64,000 nt of DNA from an uncultured Woeseiaceae bacterium (GCA_947258565.1 CAMYJB010000002.1:1-64000); one strand, 5' to 3'; counted from the first letter of the stretch, positions 8,775 through 17,501 are shown. Program-made: numbers and translations. Notes: a model not told the origin generated them from the letters alone.

Positions 8775-8984
8775 ATGTCAGTAGCACGTGTAACGGAGTT
8801 GACGGCCAGTTCGTCCAAGAGCTTCGAGGCCGCGATCGAAAAAGGTATCAAGCGCGCCAACGAGACACTTGAAAATGTTGAGGGCGCCTGGGTTCAGGAG
8901 ATGAAGGTCACCTGCAAGGGCGGCAAGGTCGAAGAGTATCGGGTCAACATGAAAGTAACCTTCATATTGCACGATAAAGACTGA
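8775..8984 (+). CDS. Dodecin family flavin-binding protein
   Basis: Predicted 69 residues from ATG 8775 (GGGAGGTG six bases upstream). Length and sequence match dodecins: VxxLTASSSKSFEAAIEKGI, an alpha helix, then the beta strands carrying AWVQEMKVTCKGGKVEEYRVNMKVTF. Dodecins assemble as hollow dodecamers that store or buffer flavin or CoA. The flavin-stacking Trp is present in GAWVQEM. It is the last gene before the terminator at 9004-9028. Confidence 0.92.
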   Translation: MSVARVTELTASSSKSFEAAIEKGIKRANETLENVEGAWVQEMKVTCKGGKVEEYRVNMKVTFILHDKD

Positions 8985-9003
8985 TGCTACTCTGGCGTTA
9001 CTG

Positions 9004-9033
9004 AAAACCGGGCCACGTGCCCGGTTTTTTTAT
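9004..9033 (+). terminator. Rho-independent terminator after dodecin gene
   Basis: AAAACCGGGC (9004-9013) pairs with GCCCGGTTTT (9019-9028) around CACGT, followed by a T run to about 9031. It lies 20 bases past the dodecin stop and ends the Kbp-DUF937-dodecin unit. Confidence 0.9.
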
Positions 9034-9169
9034 TTGTTAAACATTGTCAACAATCCTGAATTCCGCGTTTTCCGCTCTAGACTCGCATTTGTCCGCTGGC
9101 ATGCACTGCCCGCGGACGATCATCTGAAATGTTGGCGCTACGACCAACTGATACTACGAGGAAGGAAAC

Positions 9170-9577
9170 ATGGGAAAGCGAATTGAGAGCATTGAAGGTA
9201 TCGGCCCCTCCATGGGTGCCGCTCTGCGTGATGCTGGAATCGGTTCTGTTGAGAAAATGTTGGAGCTTTGCTGCGATAAAAAAGGTCGTGTAGCCATCGC
9301 CAACAAAACGCAGATTTCGGAAACGCGCATTTTAAAATGGGTAAACATGGCAGACCTGTTCCGCATCAATGGCATAGCCAGCCAATATGCGGAGCTGCTC
9401 GAAGGCGCCGGTGTCGACACGGTGAAAGAACTTCGCAACCGCAACGCGGAAAACCTGACCGCCAAGATGAATTCGGTCAACGCCGAGAAGAACCTCGTGC
9501 GCCGGACGCCGTCCGTCACCGTCGTTAACGCCTGGATCGAGCAAGCGAAAGAGCTGCCCCCCAAGGTTACGCACTAA
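9170..9577 (+). CDS. DUF4332 (helix-hairpin-helix-like) protein
   Basis: Predicted 135-residue soluble protein of the DUF4332 family. It holds two helix-hairpin-helix-like units: IEGIGPSMGAALRDAGIGSVEKML at 7-31 and INGIASQYAELLEGAGVDTVKELR at about 65-88, similar to the hairpins of DNA-binding and polymerase-accessory proteins. Its role is not known; non-specific nucleic-acid binding is plausible. GAGGAAGGAAAC precedes ATG 9170. The upstream gap contains ATTGT-CA-ACAAT (9045-9056), a possible operator. It leads into the membrane protein at 9652. Confidence 0.75.
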   Translation: MGKRIESIEGIGPSMGAALRDAGIGSVEKMLELCCDKKGRVAIANKTQISETRILKWVNMADLFRINGIASQYAELLEGAGVDTVKELRNRNAENLTAKMNSVNAEKNLVRRTPSVTVVNAWIEQAKELPPKVTH

Positions 9578-9651
9578 GAATGTCGATTGGATAGATGCCG
9601 GGGGCGCCCCTGAGGCGCCACCCGGCCCGCCTTCGAAAAGGGGGAGTCATT

Positions 9652-11112
9652 ATGGATTTCAGATCATTGCTAGAGTCGTTGCAGAATACGATGGGCGACA
9701 CCTTGCCAAGTCTATTGGCGGCCGTTGGTATCCTGATTGTCGGCTGGTTCGTCGCGGTGCTTTTACGCGCCGGTACCCGACGTCTCCTCGATGTCGTCAA
9801 TTTGAATGAACGCATTGCGTCGTCGACCGACGGCGAAGTCAATGCGGAAGCCTTGGCCGCGAGCGGCGTATTTTGGGTCGCGATGTTCTTTGTGTTGATC
9901 GCATTTTTTAATGTACTCGACCTCGAAATCGTATCTGAGCCATTACAGGCGCTCGTTACGCGTATCTTCGAATACGGTCCGAACCTTATCGCGGGTGCCG
10001 TTCTCGGCCTCGTCGCGTGGGTGCTTGCCAGCCTGGCGAAAAGGCTATTGACCAGTGCGCTGGCGACAACGACTTTGGACGAGAAGGTCAGCAGCGCGGC
10101 GGAAATGAAACCGGTCAGCCAGAATATCGGCGACGTCGTGTATTGGTTGATCCTGCTGATGTTCTTGCCTGCCATTCTTGGCACGCTTCAGCTCGAAGGG
10201 CTGCTCGTCCCCGTCCAGGGAATGGTCGATAAGATCCTCGGGATGGTGCCGAATATTTTTGCCGCTGCCGTCATCACCACAGTCGGTTGGTTCGTCGCCA
10301 AGATCCTGCGCGATCTCGTACAGAATTTGCTCGAGGTTGTAGGCTTCGACAAGATCGGCGAAAAGGCCGGTCTGACGGGGAACGTTGGATTGTCCAAACT
10401 GACGGGTCTGCTCGTGTTCATATTCGTGTTCGTACCGGCCCTGGTTGGCGCGCTGAACACCTTGCAGATCGAGGCGATCTCGCGGCCGGCGACGGATATG
10501 CTCGGCGCATTCATGGCGGCTATACCGGATATTTTCGCTGCGGCGATCATCCTCGGCATCGCGTTTTTCCTGGCTCGCTTTGTTTCGGGGCTGCTGACGA
10601 CACTCCTCGACGGAGTCGGCGTCGACGCCATTCCACAAAAACTGGGCCTGACCCAGATCGCCGATAATGAATTTTCCGTATCGACACTGGTCGGTCGAAT
10701 CGTCAGCCTCTTCATCATCCTGTTCGCCGGCGTCGAGGCCGCGAATCAGCTTGGCTTCGCACAGGTATCGGATCTCGTGACCATGTTGATCGCATTCGCA
10801 GGTCAGATTCTGCTCGGCTCGGTTATTCTGATCGCGGGTTTCTGGCTGGCGAATCTTGCGCACTCCGCTGTCATTCGTGTCAGCGGTGACGGGGCTGCAG
10901 CACTCGCGGGAATTCTGCGGGTCGCTATCCTCGGACTGGTATTCGCGATGGGACTGCGGGCGATGGGAATTGCTGATGACATCGTTAATCTCGCGTTTGG
11001 TCTCATTCTGGGCGCAATCGCTGTCGCCTTCGCCGTTTCGTTCGGCCTTGGTGGTCGCGAAGCGGCGGGCAGGCAGATGGAGTACTGGCTGTCTGCCTTG
11101 CGAGACAAATAA
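9652..11112 (+). CDS. Conserved membrane-helix-repeat protein annotated as mechanosensitive channel-like (PF05552)
   Basis: Predicted 486-residue inner-membrane protein from ATG 9652 (AAGGGGGAG upstream). It contains about five repeats of a module in which a hydrophobic segment rich in GWF or AFF runs into an amphipathic stretch: LIVGWFVAVLLRAGTRRLLDV, VGWFVAKILRDLVQNLLEVV, IAFFLARFVSGLLTTLLDGV. This is the conserved TM helix seen in MscS-related proteins, but the MscS beta domain is not visible, so channel activity is inferred only. The protein ends in a Gly/Arg-rich tail, FGLGGREAAGRQ. A lipoprotein follows 31 bases downstream. Confidence 0.8.
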   Translation: MDFRSLLESLQNTMGDTLPSLLAAVGILIVGWFVAVLLRAGTRRLLDVVNLNERIASSTDGEVNAEALAASGVFWVAMFFVLIAFFNVLDLEIVSEPLQALVTRIFEYGPNLIAGAVLGLVAWVLASLAKRLLTSALATTTLDEKVSSAAEMKPVSQNIGDVVYWLILLMFLPAILGTLQLEGLLVPVQGMVDKILGMVPNIFAAAVITTVGWFVAKILRDLVQNLLEVVGFDKIGEKAGLTGNVGLSKLTGLLVFIFVFVPALVGALNTLQIEAISRPATDMLGAFMAAIPDIFAAAIILGIAFFLARFVSGLLTTLLDGVGVDAIPQKLGLTQIADNEFSVSTLVGRIVSLFIILFAGVEAANQLGFAQVSDLVTMLIAFAGQILLGSVILIAGFWLANLAHSAVIRVSGDGAAALAGILRVAILGLVFAMGLRAMGIADDIVNLAFGLILGAIAVAFAVSFGLGGREAAGRQMEYWLSALRDK

Positions 11113-11143
11113 CCACAAGAGCACCAATGTAACGGAGCAAGAC

Positions 11144-11494
11144 ATGCAAAATACAACGAAACTAATCCTGGCCAGCTTGATGGCGATTGTCATTGCAGGC
11201 TGCGGACGGCAGGACGAGGGTGCCAGCGATGCCGGGCAGGCAATCGAAGAAAAGGCCCAGACGACGCTGGACACTGCTGCGGAGTCAGCGAGTGAGACCG
11301 CCGATAGCGAGATGCAGAGCGCCGAGGACATGGCGAGCGAAGCAATGGACGAGGCTGGGCAGATGGCCGAGGAGGCCGAGCAACAGGCAGGCGATCTGGT
11401 CGAGCAAGCTGAGGAAATGGTCGAGGAGGCGGGAGACTTGAGCGTCGACGAGCTCGAGCAAGAAATCAAGGAAAAGTTGGGCCCCAAAGATTAG
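11144..11494 (+). CDS. Small acidic coiled-coil lipoprotein
   Basis: Predicted 116 residues. The signal peptide ends in a lipobox (MAIVIAGC, Cys about 20), so it should be lipidated and, without Asp at +2, sorted to the outer membrane. The mature part is almost wholly charged heptad-like helix rich in Glu, Ala and Gln (SETADSEMQSAEDMASEAMDE), suggesting a long coiled coil. It has no recognised domain. It sits directly after the membrane-repeat protein and just before the signalling cluster. Confidence 0.8.
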   Translation: MQNTTKLILASLMAIVIAGCGRQDEGASDAGQAIEEKAQTTLDTAAESASETADSEMQSAEDMASEAMDEAGQMAEEAEQQAGDLVEQAEEMVEEAGDLSVDELEQEIKEKLGPKD

Positions 11495-11569
11495 CCGGGG
11501 TCGGCACGGAGCAGGGATGGGGGACCATGAGCTGTATACTCTGTCAGTAATGATTCGAGTGCAGCAAGG

Positions 11570-11875
11570 ATGACGAAGAGCAGGGAAAACACGGTCGTTG
11601 TGAACGACCCTTTTGCTCGGCGGCTCATGGTCCGCTATCTCGATCATCGGCAGGATGACGTGGAAAGTCTGCGTGCCGCACTGGCCCGGCAGGATTACGA
11701 GAGCATCCGCAAGAAAGGACATAATCTGTTCGGCTCGGGCAGCGCCTACGGCCTCGACCGAGTCAGCGAACTCGGGGCCAGTCTCGAGAAGACGGCTAAA
11801 CGTGGCAACAGCGACGCGATCGGCGACCTGATCGAGGCGCTCGACGCGTTTATTCGCAATGTTCGCGTAGTCTAA
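11570..11875 (+). CDS. Stand-alone Hpt phosphotransfer protein
   Basis: Predicted 101-residue cytosolic protein with the four-helix Hpt pattern. The phospho-accepting His is residue 51 in RKKGHNLFGSGSAYGLD, with the usual GSG/A stretch after it and LEKTAKRGN on the next helix. It should pass phosphate between the hybrid kinase at 15650 (which ends in a receiver) and the OmpR-type regulator at 12094. It opens the 11570-17194 block and is followed by a 218-base gap without a gene. Confidence 0.85.
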   Translation: MTKSRENTVVVNDPFARRLMVRYLDHRQDDVESLRAALARQDYESIRKKGHNLFGSGSAYGLDRVSELGASLEKTAKRGNSDAIGDLIEALDAFIRNVRVV

Positions 11876-12093
11876 GACCCCCACTCCCGCTGCGCGTCGG
11901 GCTGGCACGGCGAACCGCCGGTTGCCTCCAGATCCGCAGCCCATGGCCCTCTCCAGCCGTACAGTTGAAGTCAAACCTGCCCAGTCGCCATAAATCGTTG
12001 TAAACTTGCCGATTGATGGGCCGACTAGTCGAATTAGAACGAGGCCTTCTGAATGATTTCACTGGAACCACGGGCCCTTTGCGGGAGGGCTGT

Positions 12094-12807
12094 TTGCGGA
12101 TAGCGTTGCTTGAAGACGATCCCGACCAGACCGAGTTGATCCGGCTCTGGCTCGAGGATGCCGAACATACTGTCGCGGCATTCGGCCTCGGCGGCGATTT
12201 GCTGCGGGCGGCGCGCCGGGACTCCTTCGATCTGTACCTGCTCGACTGGATGTTGCCGGACGTCAGCGGCATCGACGTCCTGGAGAAGTTGCGCGGCGAG
12301 TTTCGTGAGAGCACGCCGATAATGGTTGCCACGGTCAAGCAGGAAGAACGCGACATTGTGCGCGCGCTCGAGTCCGGCGCTGATGACTTCCTCGTCAAGC
12401 CCGTTCGTCGCCGTGAGCTGATCGCCCGAGTCGAGGCGATCTCTCGCCGTTCCTCGAATGCTTACGGCCAAAGCGACTCTTACGACGCCCATCCATACAC
12501 CATGGATTTGCGTCACAAGACAGCTTCGCTGGCAGGGGAGACCATCAGGCTGACAAGCCGCGAGTTCGAGCTTGCACTGTTTTTCTTCCGTCACGCAGGG
12601 CAGGCGGTATCGCGAGCCCACATTCTCGAGGCGATATGGGACATCGACAATGAAGATGTGTCGACGCGGACAGTCGACACGCACGTCAGCAGACTGAGGA
12701 AGAAGATGCAGCTCAATGAGGAAAATGGCTGGAAGTTGTCGGCTATCTATCAGCACGGCTACCGACTGGAACAGGTCGCCGGCGAACCGCTTTACGCGAA
12801 ATCCTGA
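12094..12807 (+). CDS. OmpR/PhoB-family response regulator
   Basis: Predicted 237 residues from TTG 12094, chosen because GGGAGGG lies five bases upstream and the receiver begins there (MRIALLEDDPDQ); ATG 12013 would add 27 residues with no domain. The receiver has the acidic pair E7/D8/D9, phospho-acceptor D51 (LYLLDWMLPD), the Thr in VATVK and the Lys in VKPVRR. The C-terminal winged helix has LTSREFELALFFFRHAG and RTVDTHVSRLRKK. It lies in the Hpt/GTPase/kinase block, so phosphorelay input from that kinase is likely. Confidence 0.88.
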   Translation: MRIALLEDDPDQTELIRLWLEDAEHTVAAFGLGGDLLRAARRDSFDLYLLDWMLPDVSGIDVLEKLRGEFRESTPIMVATVKQEERDIVRALESGADDFLVKPVRRRELIARVEAISRRSSNAYGQSDSYDAHPYTMDLRHKTASLAGETIRLTSREFELALFFFRHAGQAVSRAHILEAIWDIDNEDVSTRTVDTHVSRLRKKMQLNEENGWKLSAIYQHGYRLEQVAGEPLYAKS

Positions 12808-12823
12808 CACGGAGCGCGCCGCA

Positions 12824-13390
12824 ATGACAAAAAAACAATCCCGCAAGCACACTAATAAAGCCAGTGGCGGAGAAGATGTCGAGGGCAATGTCGACAAAAT
12901 TCGTGACATCCTTTTCGGCAGCCAGATGCGTGACTACGACAGTCGCATCGACGCGATGGAAAAACGCCTGGTTCAGGCGATCGAGCGCACGGCTCGCGAC
13001 ATGGAACGGCGTATCGAACGGCTCGACAAGTTCACGCGTCGCGAACTCGACAAGCTCTCCGAGCAGGTCAAGGCGGAGCGCAAGGACCGCGTGGCCGAAG
13101 TCAAGAAAAACAGCGGCGAGCTGAGCAACCTCTCCGAACAAGTCGAAGCCTGGTTCGGCGAAGTGGATGAGCAGCTGGCGCAGGAGTCGAAGGACCTGCG
13201 CAACTCACTCCATGATCAGGCGGAGGATCTGACCGCGCAGCTTCGCGAGGCGCAGAGTCAATTGCAGGCTGCGCTCCAGAAGGAAACCGGAGAGCTGCAG
13301 GACGTAAAGGTTGCGCGCGAAGACCTGGCAGAGCTCCTGACAGAGGTAGCATTGCGCCTGAACAAGGACTTCAAGCTGCCGAAGGCTTGA
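12824..13390 (+). CDS. Coiled-coil protein of the GTPase-kinase cluster
   Basis: Predicted 188-residue soluble protein from ATG 12824 (GGAG 11 bases upstream). After a basic N-terminus, residues about 20-180 are heptad-patterned helix rich in Glu, Arg, Lys and Gln (MEKRLVQAIERTARDMERRIERLDKF), so a long coiled coil. The segment DKIRDILFGSQM resembles the start of the next protein (LEELKSLLFGAEK), hinting at a shared interaction element. No enzyme motif is seen. It is 26 bases from the OmpA-like gene. Confidence 0.75.
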   Translation: MTKKQSRKHTNKASGGEDVEGNVDKIRDILFGSQMRDYDSRIDAMEKRLVQAIERTARDMERRIERLDKFTRRELDKLSEQVKAERKDRVAEVKKNSGELSNLSEQVEAWFGEVDEQLAQESKDLRNSLHDQAEDLTAQLREAQSQLQAALQKETGELQDVKVAREDLAELLTEVALRLNKDFKLPKA

Positions 13391-13416
13391 AAACAGCCAC
13401 TAGCGGCGGATTGCCA

Positions 13417-15132
13417 ATGAACGATCTCGAGGAACTAAAGAGCCTGCTATTCGGTGCCGAAAAGCAGGCGCTCGACTCGATCACCGAACGCGTGCAGAGG
13501 CCTGAAACGCGTGCGGTAGACGTAGCTGACGTCTTGCCCGAGGCCGTACGCATCAGTCATCAGCGGGGAAGAAATCTCGTCGGGACATTGCGAGACCCCG
13601 TTGGGCAATGCATCAAGGACTCGTTCCGCAGCGAACCCAAAGAATATGCCGACGCCCTCTACCCGGTAATGGGCCCGGCCATTCGCAAATCGATAATCAG
13701 CGCGCTGCGTGCCTTCGCCCAGCAAATCAATGAAACCGTCGAACAGAGCGTATCGGCCAAAGGCGTCAAGTGGCGCTTCGACGCCTGGCGGGCCGGGATT
13801 CCATTCGGCGAGTATGTCGTGCAGCGGACATTGCAGTATCGGATCGAGCAGGCCTACCTGATCAGTCGCGATAATGGCTTGCTCATCGGACACGCTCATC
13901 ACGAGGCCTCGCGCATCAAGGACAGTGATGCCGTTTCCGCGATGTTCACGGCGATACAGGATTTCATAAAGGAGTCGTTCTCGCCGGACCGCTCGGGCCG
14001 CCTGGAGACGGCGGATATGGGCGAATTCACATTGTGGGCCGTGCACGGGCCGCATGCCTTGCTGGTTTGCGTGATACGTGGTGTCCCGCCACGCACCCTG
14101 CGAGCAGACCTGAGCGCCATCCTCGAGCGAATCCACTTTCGGTATGGCGATGCCGTGCGTGAGTACACGGGAGACACCGCGACGATGCCGGGCATTGACG
14201 AGGACCTGGCTGAATGCCTGCGCTTCGAAGCGCTGAAAGCGGGCGAGGCCGAGAAACGCTGGTCCAAATCCTTGATCGCGTTGCTCGTCCTCGTCGCAGC
14301 AGCAGCCGGCTATTTCCTGTTCCATAGTTGGCAATACGGCCAACAACAGCAGGCGCTGGCGGCTGTGCTCGACAATACGCCGGGCATCCATATCGCGGAT
14401 ATCGAGCGGCACGGGCGCGTATTTGCGGTGCGTGGACTGCGTGACCCGCTCGCCGATCCGCTCGATACAATTGCAGACCGGGCGGGCCTGAGCGCCGATA
14501 GAGTCGTAGGCGTTTTGCGCCCGTTTCAGTCACTGGAAACGGACATAGTGTTTCGACGTGCCGAAAAGAGGCTCGGTGCGCCTGACACGATCGTCGTCAA
14601 TCGCGAAGCGGGCCGAATGGTATTAAACGGTACGGCCTCCGAGTCCTGGCTCGCGACGACGCAGCAACTTGCGGTCGCGGGTAGCCTCGGCGTAGACATC
14701 GATCTCAGTGGCGTCCAGTCGTCGGACCTCCTGCAATTACAAATCGATGCGGCCAAATTAGGAGATGCGGCGTTCGTTTTCACCGCTGGGTCGACGATGC
14801 GTGACGCAGACATCGAGCGCCTGGCAGCTCACGTTGCATCGCTGGCGGCTCTGATCAAAAGGGCGGAGCGACTGGGCGTTGAATATCGCATCACGGTTGT
14901 CGGGCATACCGATGCATCCGGCTCGTTGCAGGCGAATACCTCGCTCGCGGCGCAGCGCGCGGCAGTTGCGGTCGCCGAGTTGCAGAAACAGGGCATCGGC
15001 GCAGCATTCATTGAACGGTCGAGCGACATCGATCCCGGCGAGTACCAGGCGCCCAAACCCGAACTGCGCCGCGTATCGATCGCCCTCGATTTGCTTGCGA
15101 CGGAAGCATCAGGGCGTAACGGGTCCGAATGA
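13417..15132 (+). CDS. Single-pass membrane protein with OmpA-like peptidoglycan-binding C-terminus
   Basis: Predicted 571 residues from ATG 13417 (GGCGGA upstream). Residues 1-280 are soluble and rich in charge with no named domain. One transmembrane segment (about 283-305, LIALLVLVAAAAGYFLF) follows, then a BON-like region (about 320-430) and an OmpA-like peptidoglycan-binding domain (about 450-560) with GHTDASGSLQANTSLAAQRA. The topology implies a large cytoplasmic half and a cell-wall-bound periplasmic half. Its last codon overlaps the start of the GTPase (ATGA at 15129), and proteins of this type co-occur with Ras-like GTPases in some bacteria (family knowledge). It may be the membrane anchor or effector for the GTPase. 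Confidence 0.8.
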   Translation: MNDLEELKSLLFGAEKQALDSITERVQRPETRAVDVADVLPEAVRISHQRGRNLVGTLRDPVGQCIKDSFRSEPKEYADALYPVMGPAIRKSIISALRAFAQQINETVEQSVSAKGVKWRFDAWRAGIPFGEYVVQRTLQYRIEQAYLISRDNGLLIGHAHHEASRIKDSDAVSAMFTAIQDFIKESFSPDRSGRLETADMGEFTLWAVHGPHALLVCVIRGVPPRTLRADLSAILERIHFRYGDAVREYTGDTATMPGIDEDLAECLRFEALKAGEAEKRWSKSLIALLVLVAAAAGYFLFHSWQYGQQQQALAAVLDNTPGIHIADIERHGRVFAVRGLRDPLADPLDTIADRAGLSADRVVGVLRPFQSLETDIVFRRAEKRLGAPDTIVVNREAGRMVLNGTASESWLATTQQLAVAGSLGVDIDLSGVQSSDLLQLQIDAAKLGDAAFVFTAGSTMRDADIERLAAHVASLAALIKRAERLGVEYRITVVGHTDASGSLQANTSLAAQRAAVAVAELQKQGIGAAFIERSSDIDPGEYQAPKPELRRVSIALDLLATEASGRNGSE

Positions 15133-15647
15133 CCCAGGTCAGTTCGAAGGTTTGCATACTCGGCGACTTTGCAGTCGGCAAGACCAGTACGGTCGAGCGC
15201 TTTGTCAACAATCAGTTTTCCGACAAATACCTCACGACAATCGGGGTCAAAGTCGACACCAAGGAACTGTCCCTGGCAGACGGCCTGATCCTGAAACTGG
15301 TGCTCTGGGATGTCGCCGGTGCGGATCGCTTTGGCGAGCTGGAACTCAACTACCTGCGCGGTGCGTCGGGACACTTGCTGGTCGCCGACGGGACTCGGCC
15401 AGAGACGATCGAGTCAGCGCGACGGCTGAGAGAACAGGCGGTGGACCGTTACGGCGACCTGCCGTTTGTATTCCTGGTGAACAAGGCGGATCTAAAGGAC
15501 GCCTGGGAAGCAGATGACGCGGAAATCACCGCCCTCCGGGACGAGATGGATGATGTGTTCGTTACCAGCGCCAAGACTGGTGAGAACGTTGCAGAGGCTA
15601 TAGAACGGCTGGGTGAACGTATCGCAGCGCGCGAGTTTTCTCTCTAG
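15129..15647 (+). CDS. Ras/Rab-like small GTPase
   Basis: Predicted 172-residue GTPase with the full set of G motifs: G1 GDFAVGKTS (K18), switch I TTIG (36-39), G3 WDVAG (60-64), G4 NKAD (118-121), G5 SAK (147-149). It resembles eukaryotic Rab/Ras more than translational GTPases and is of the size of MglA/Rup-type bacterial members. The residue corresponding to Ras Gln61 is Ala65 (DVAGAD), which predicts slow intrinsic hydrolysis and need of a GAP (inference). It is translationally coupled to the OmpA-like protein and two bases ahead of the hybrid kinase. Confidence 0.92.
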   Translation: MTQVSSKVCILGDFAVGKTSTVERFVNNQFSDKYLTTIGVKVDTKELSLADGLILKLVLWDVAGADRFGELELNYLRGASGHLLVADGTRPETIESARRLREQAVDRYGDLPFVFLVNKADLKDAWEADDAEITALRDEMDDVFVTSAKTGENVAEAIERLGERIAAREFSL

Positions 15648-15649
15648 CC

Positions 15650-17194
15650 ATGATCTTTCCGGACCGCGTAAACGGCTATTTGCAGGCGAGCTTCGAAACC
15701 GAGCGTCGACCGTTCTGCTTTCTCGTCGATCAGGAAAACCGCTTGCTCGATTCCTGGGGGGATGCTTCTGCGCACCACTTCGAGAATCTGGATATCGGCG
15801 ACGCGATGGATGAATTCGCGCCCTATCTGGTGGGGTTGCTCGATGGCAGCTCTGTGCGGCTGCCATTTGTTACGACGTCGTCGGGCACCGTCGAGGTGCA
15901 CATCATTCCCGATGGTGACAACTATTATGTGATCGTAATGGACGCCGGCGAAGAACACTCGTCGCATCGGGATCGGCAACAGGTTGCGAACGAAGTACGG
16001 TTGCTGCACGCGAGTCAGAAAAAGCTCATCGACAAACAGCGGAGCCTGATCAGCGAATTGGTCGAGACAAAGACGGAGCTGGATCATCAGAGACTGGAGG
16101 CGGAGCGGACTAATGCCAGCAAGAGCCAATTCATTGCAACGATGTCGCACGAGTTTCGAACGCCACTGACATCAATCATCAATTATGCGGAACTTGCCCT
16201 GGAAGATGGCACAGGCGTTGAAGTGATACGCAAGAGTGCCGAAGCCATCGCACGCGCGGGGCGGCATCTGAACCAACTTGTGGATACTGTGCTCGACGAG
16301 GCGCAATTGGAGACCGGCCAGATCAAGCTCACCGAGCGCGCTTTCGATCTACGCGAATTGTTTGACGATATCGCCGCGATCATGGCCCCGCTGGCCGCCG
16401 ACAAAGGTCTGTCCTTCGGGATTTTCGTTGCCGGTGACGTCCCCGAGACGATCTTTGCCGATGACGTCTGTCTGCGGCAAATACTGATCAATCTGTTGGG
16501 CAACGGGATCAAGTTCACGGAAACCGGCCGTGTTCGGCTCGACATAAGTTGGGAGCACGACACGTTGCAGGCAACGGTCACGGATACCGGACCCGGCATA
16601 CCGGCCGAGGACCAGGAGCGCATTTTCCATGCCTTCGAACGGGCAGGAGATCTCGATCGGCGTAGCCGGCCTGGCACGGGACTCGGACTGACAATCTCGC
16701 GTAAACTCGCGCGCCTCATGGGAGGCGATATTCAACTCAGCTCGCAGTATGGGAACGGTTGTTCGGTGACAGTCTTTGTTCGCGCCACAGTTCCCGAGAG
16801 GGATCGCGAGCCCGCCTTACCCGAACCAGCGGAGGAGTTCCGCGCACCGCGGCCAACGACGATACTCGTCTGTGATGACGACGAAGACTTGCTCGCCCTG
16901 GCCGAGTACTACCTGCAACGTGCCGGGTACGGACTGCTCATTGCCCGTGACGGCGAGGAGGCCGTGCAAAAGGCCCTGGCCTACGTTCCCGATCTCGTAT
17001 TGATGGATATCAATGTGCCGCGGCTGACCGGTTCGGAAGCGGCGGCAAAACTGCGCGCCAAAGGCTTCGAGGCGCCAATTCTCGCGCTGACAGCTTCCGA
17101 CGTGCGCAAGCTCGATAGTGACGACTTCTCCGGCAGCCTGCGCAAGCCAATCCAGATGCCGAGGCTGCTTGCCCAAATCCAGACCTATATCTAG
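15650..17194 (+). CDS. Soluble hybrid histidine kinase (PAS-like, HisKA, HATPase, receiver)
   Basis: Predicted 514 residues. Order: a PAS-like sensor (about 1-105), coiled coil (110-155), dimerisation domain with His167 in SHEFRTPL, ATPase domain with N-box NLLGNGIKF, DTGPGIP and GTGLGL, and a C-terminal receiver with D453 in LVLMDINVP. No membrane segment is seen, so it probably senses an internal signal or is recruited by partners. The receiver makes an Hpt step necessary for a multistep relay, which the protein at 11570 can supply. It is two bases after the GTPase stop and closes the block. Confidence 0.9.
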   Translation: MIFPDRVNGYLQASFETERRPFCFLVDQENRLLDSWGDASAHHFENLDIGDAMDEFAPYLVGLLDGSSVRLPFVTTSSGTVEVHIIPDGDNYYVIVMDAGEEHSSHRDRQQVANEVRLLHASQKKLIDKQRSLISELVETKTELDHQRLEAERTNASKSQFIATMSHEFRTPLTSIINYAELALEDGTGVEVIRKSAEAIARAGRHLNQLVDTVLDEAQLETGQIKLTERAFDLRELFDDIAAIMAPLAADKGLSFGIFVAGDVPETIFADDVCLRQILINLLGNGIKFTETGRVRLDISWEHDTLQATVTDTGPGIPAEDQERIFHAFERAGDLDRRSRPGTGLGLTISRKLARLMGGDIQLSSQYGNGCSVTVFVRATVPERDREPALPEPAEEFRAPRPTTILVCDDDEDLLALAEYYLQRAGYGLLIARDGEEAVQKALAYVPDLVLMDINVPRLTGSEAAAKLRAKGFEAPILALTASDVRKLDSDDFSGSLRKPIQMPRLLAQIQTYI

Positions 17195-17501
17195 GTTCGG
17201 CTGGCACCGCCCGCGAGGCGATTGTTAAAGATTGTTGCAACTCGGTTTAGCGGTCGCTGCGGCCGATATTATCTACCGCAATTGAGCCGCCCAAGCCTTT
17301 TGAGGAAGTCGTTCTGTTGACCGAGATCCGGGACGCGCTGCGGCGGTCGTGACAGCGCGGCCACAAGTCAGGACGATGGTGCACGTGCAATCCGCCGGCG
17401 ACTCATCGATACTGGCGCCCTGACCACCGGGACCCGGTGAGCCCGGTGGACGCGAGAGAAGGACGAACAACAAGAGCAAGAGCGCGAAAACGTCGAGAGA
17501 G
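17195..17501. other. Intergenic region with one inverted repeat
   Basis: About 300 bases with no credible gene. An inverted repeat CCACCGGG (17424-17431) / CCCGGTGG (17442-17449) could be a hairpin ending the kinase operon or a regulator site for the next gene; there is no T run. Nothing else is recognisable. Confidence 0.4.

Noticed and set aside
10045-11487. Long minus-strand frame opposite the membrane-repeat protein
   Set aside because: Antisense of a real gene, Ser/Arg/Gln-rich, no domain.
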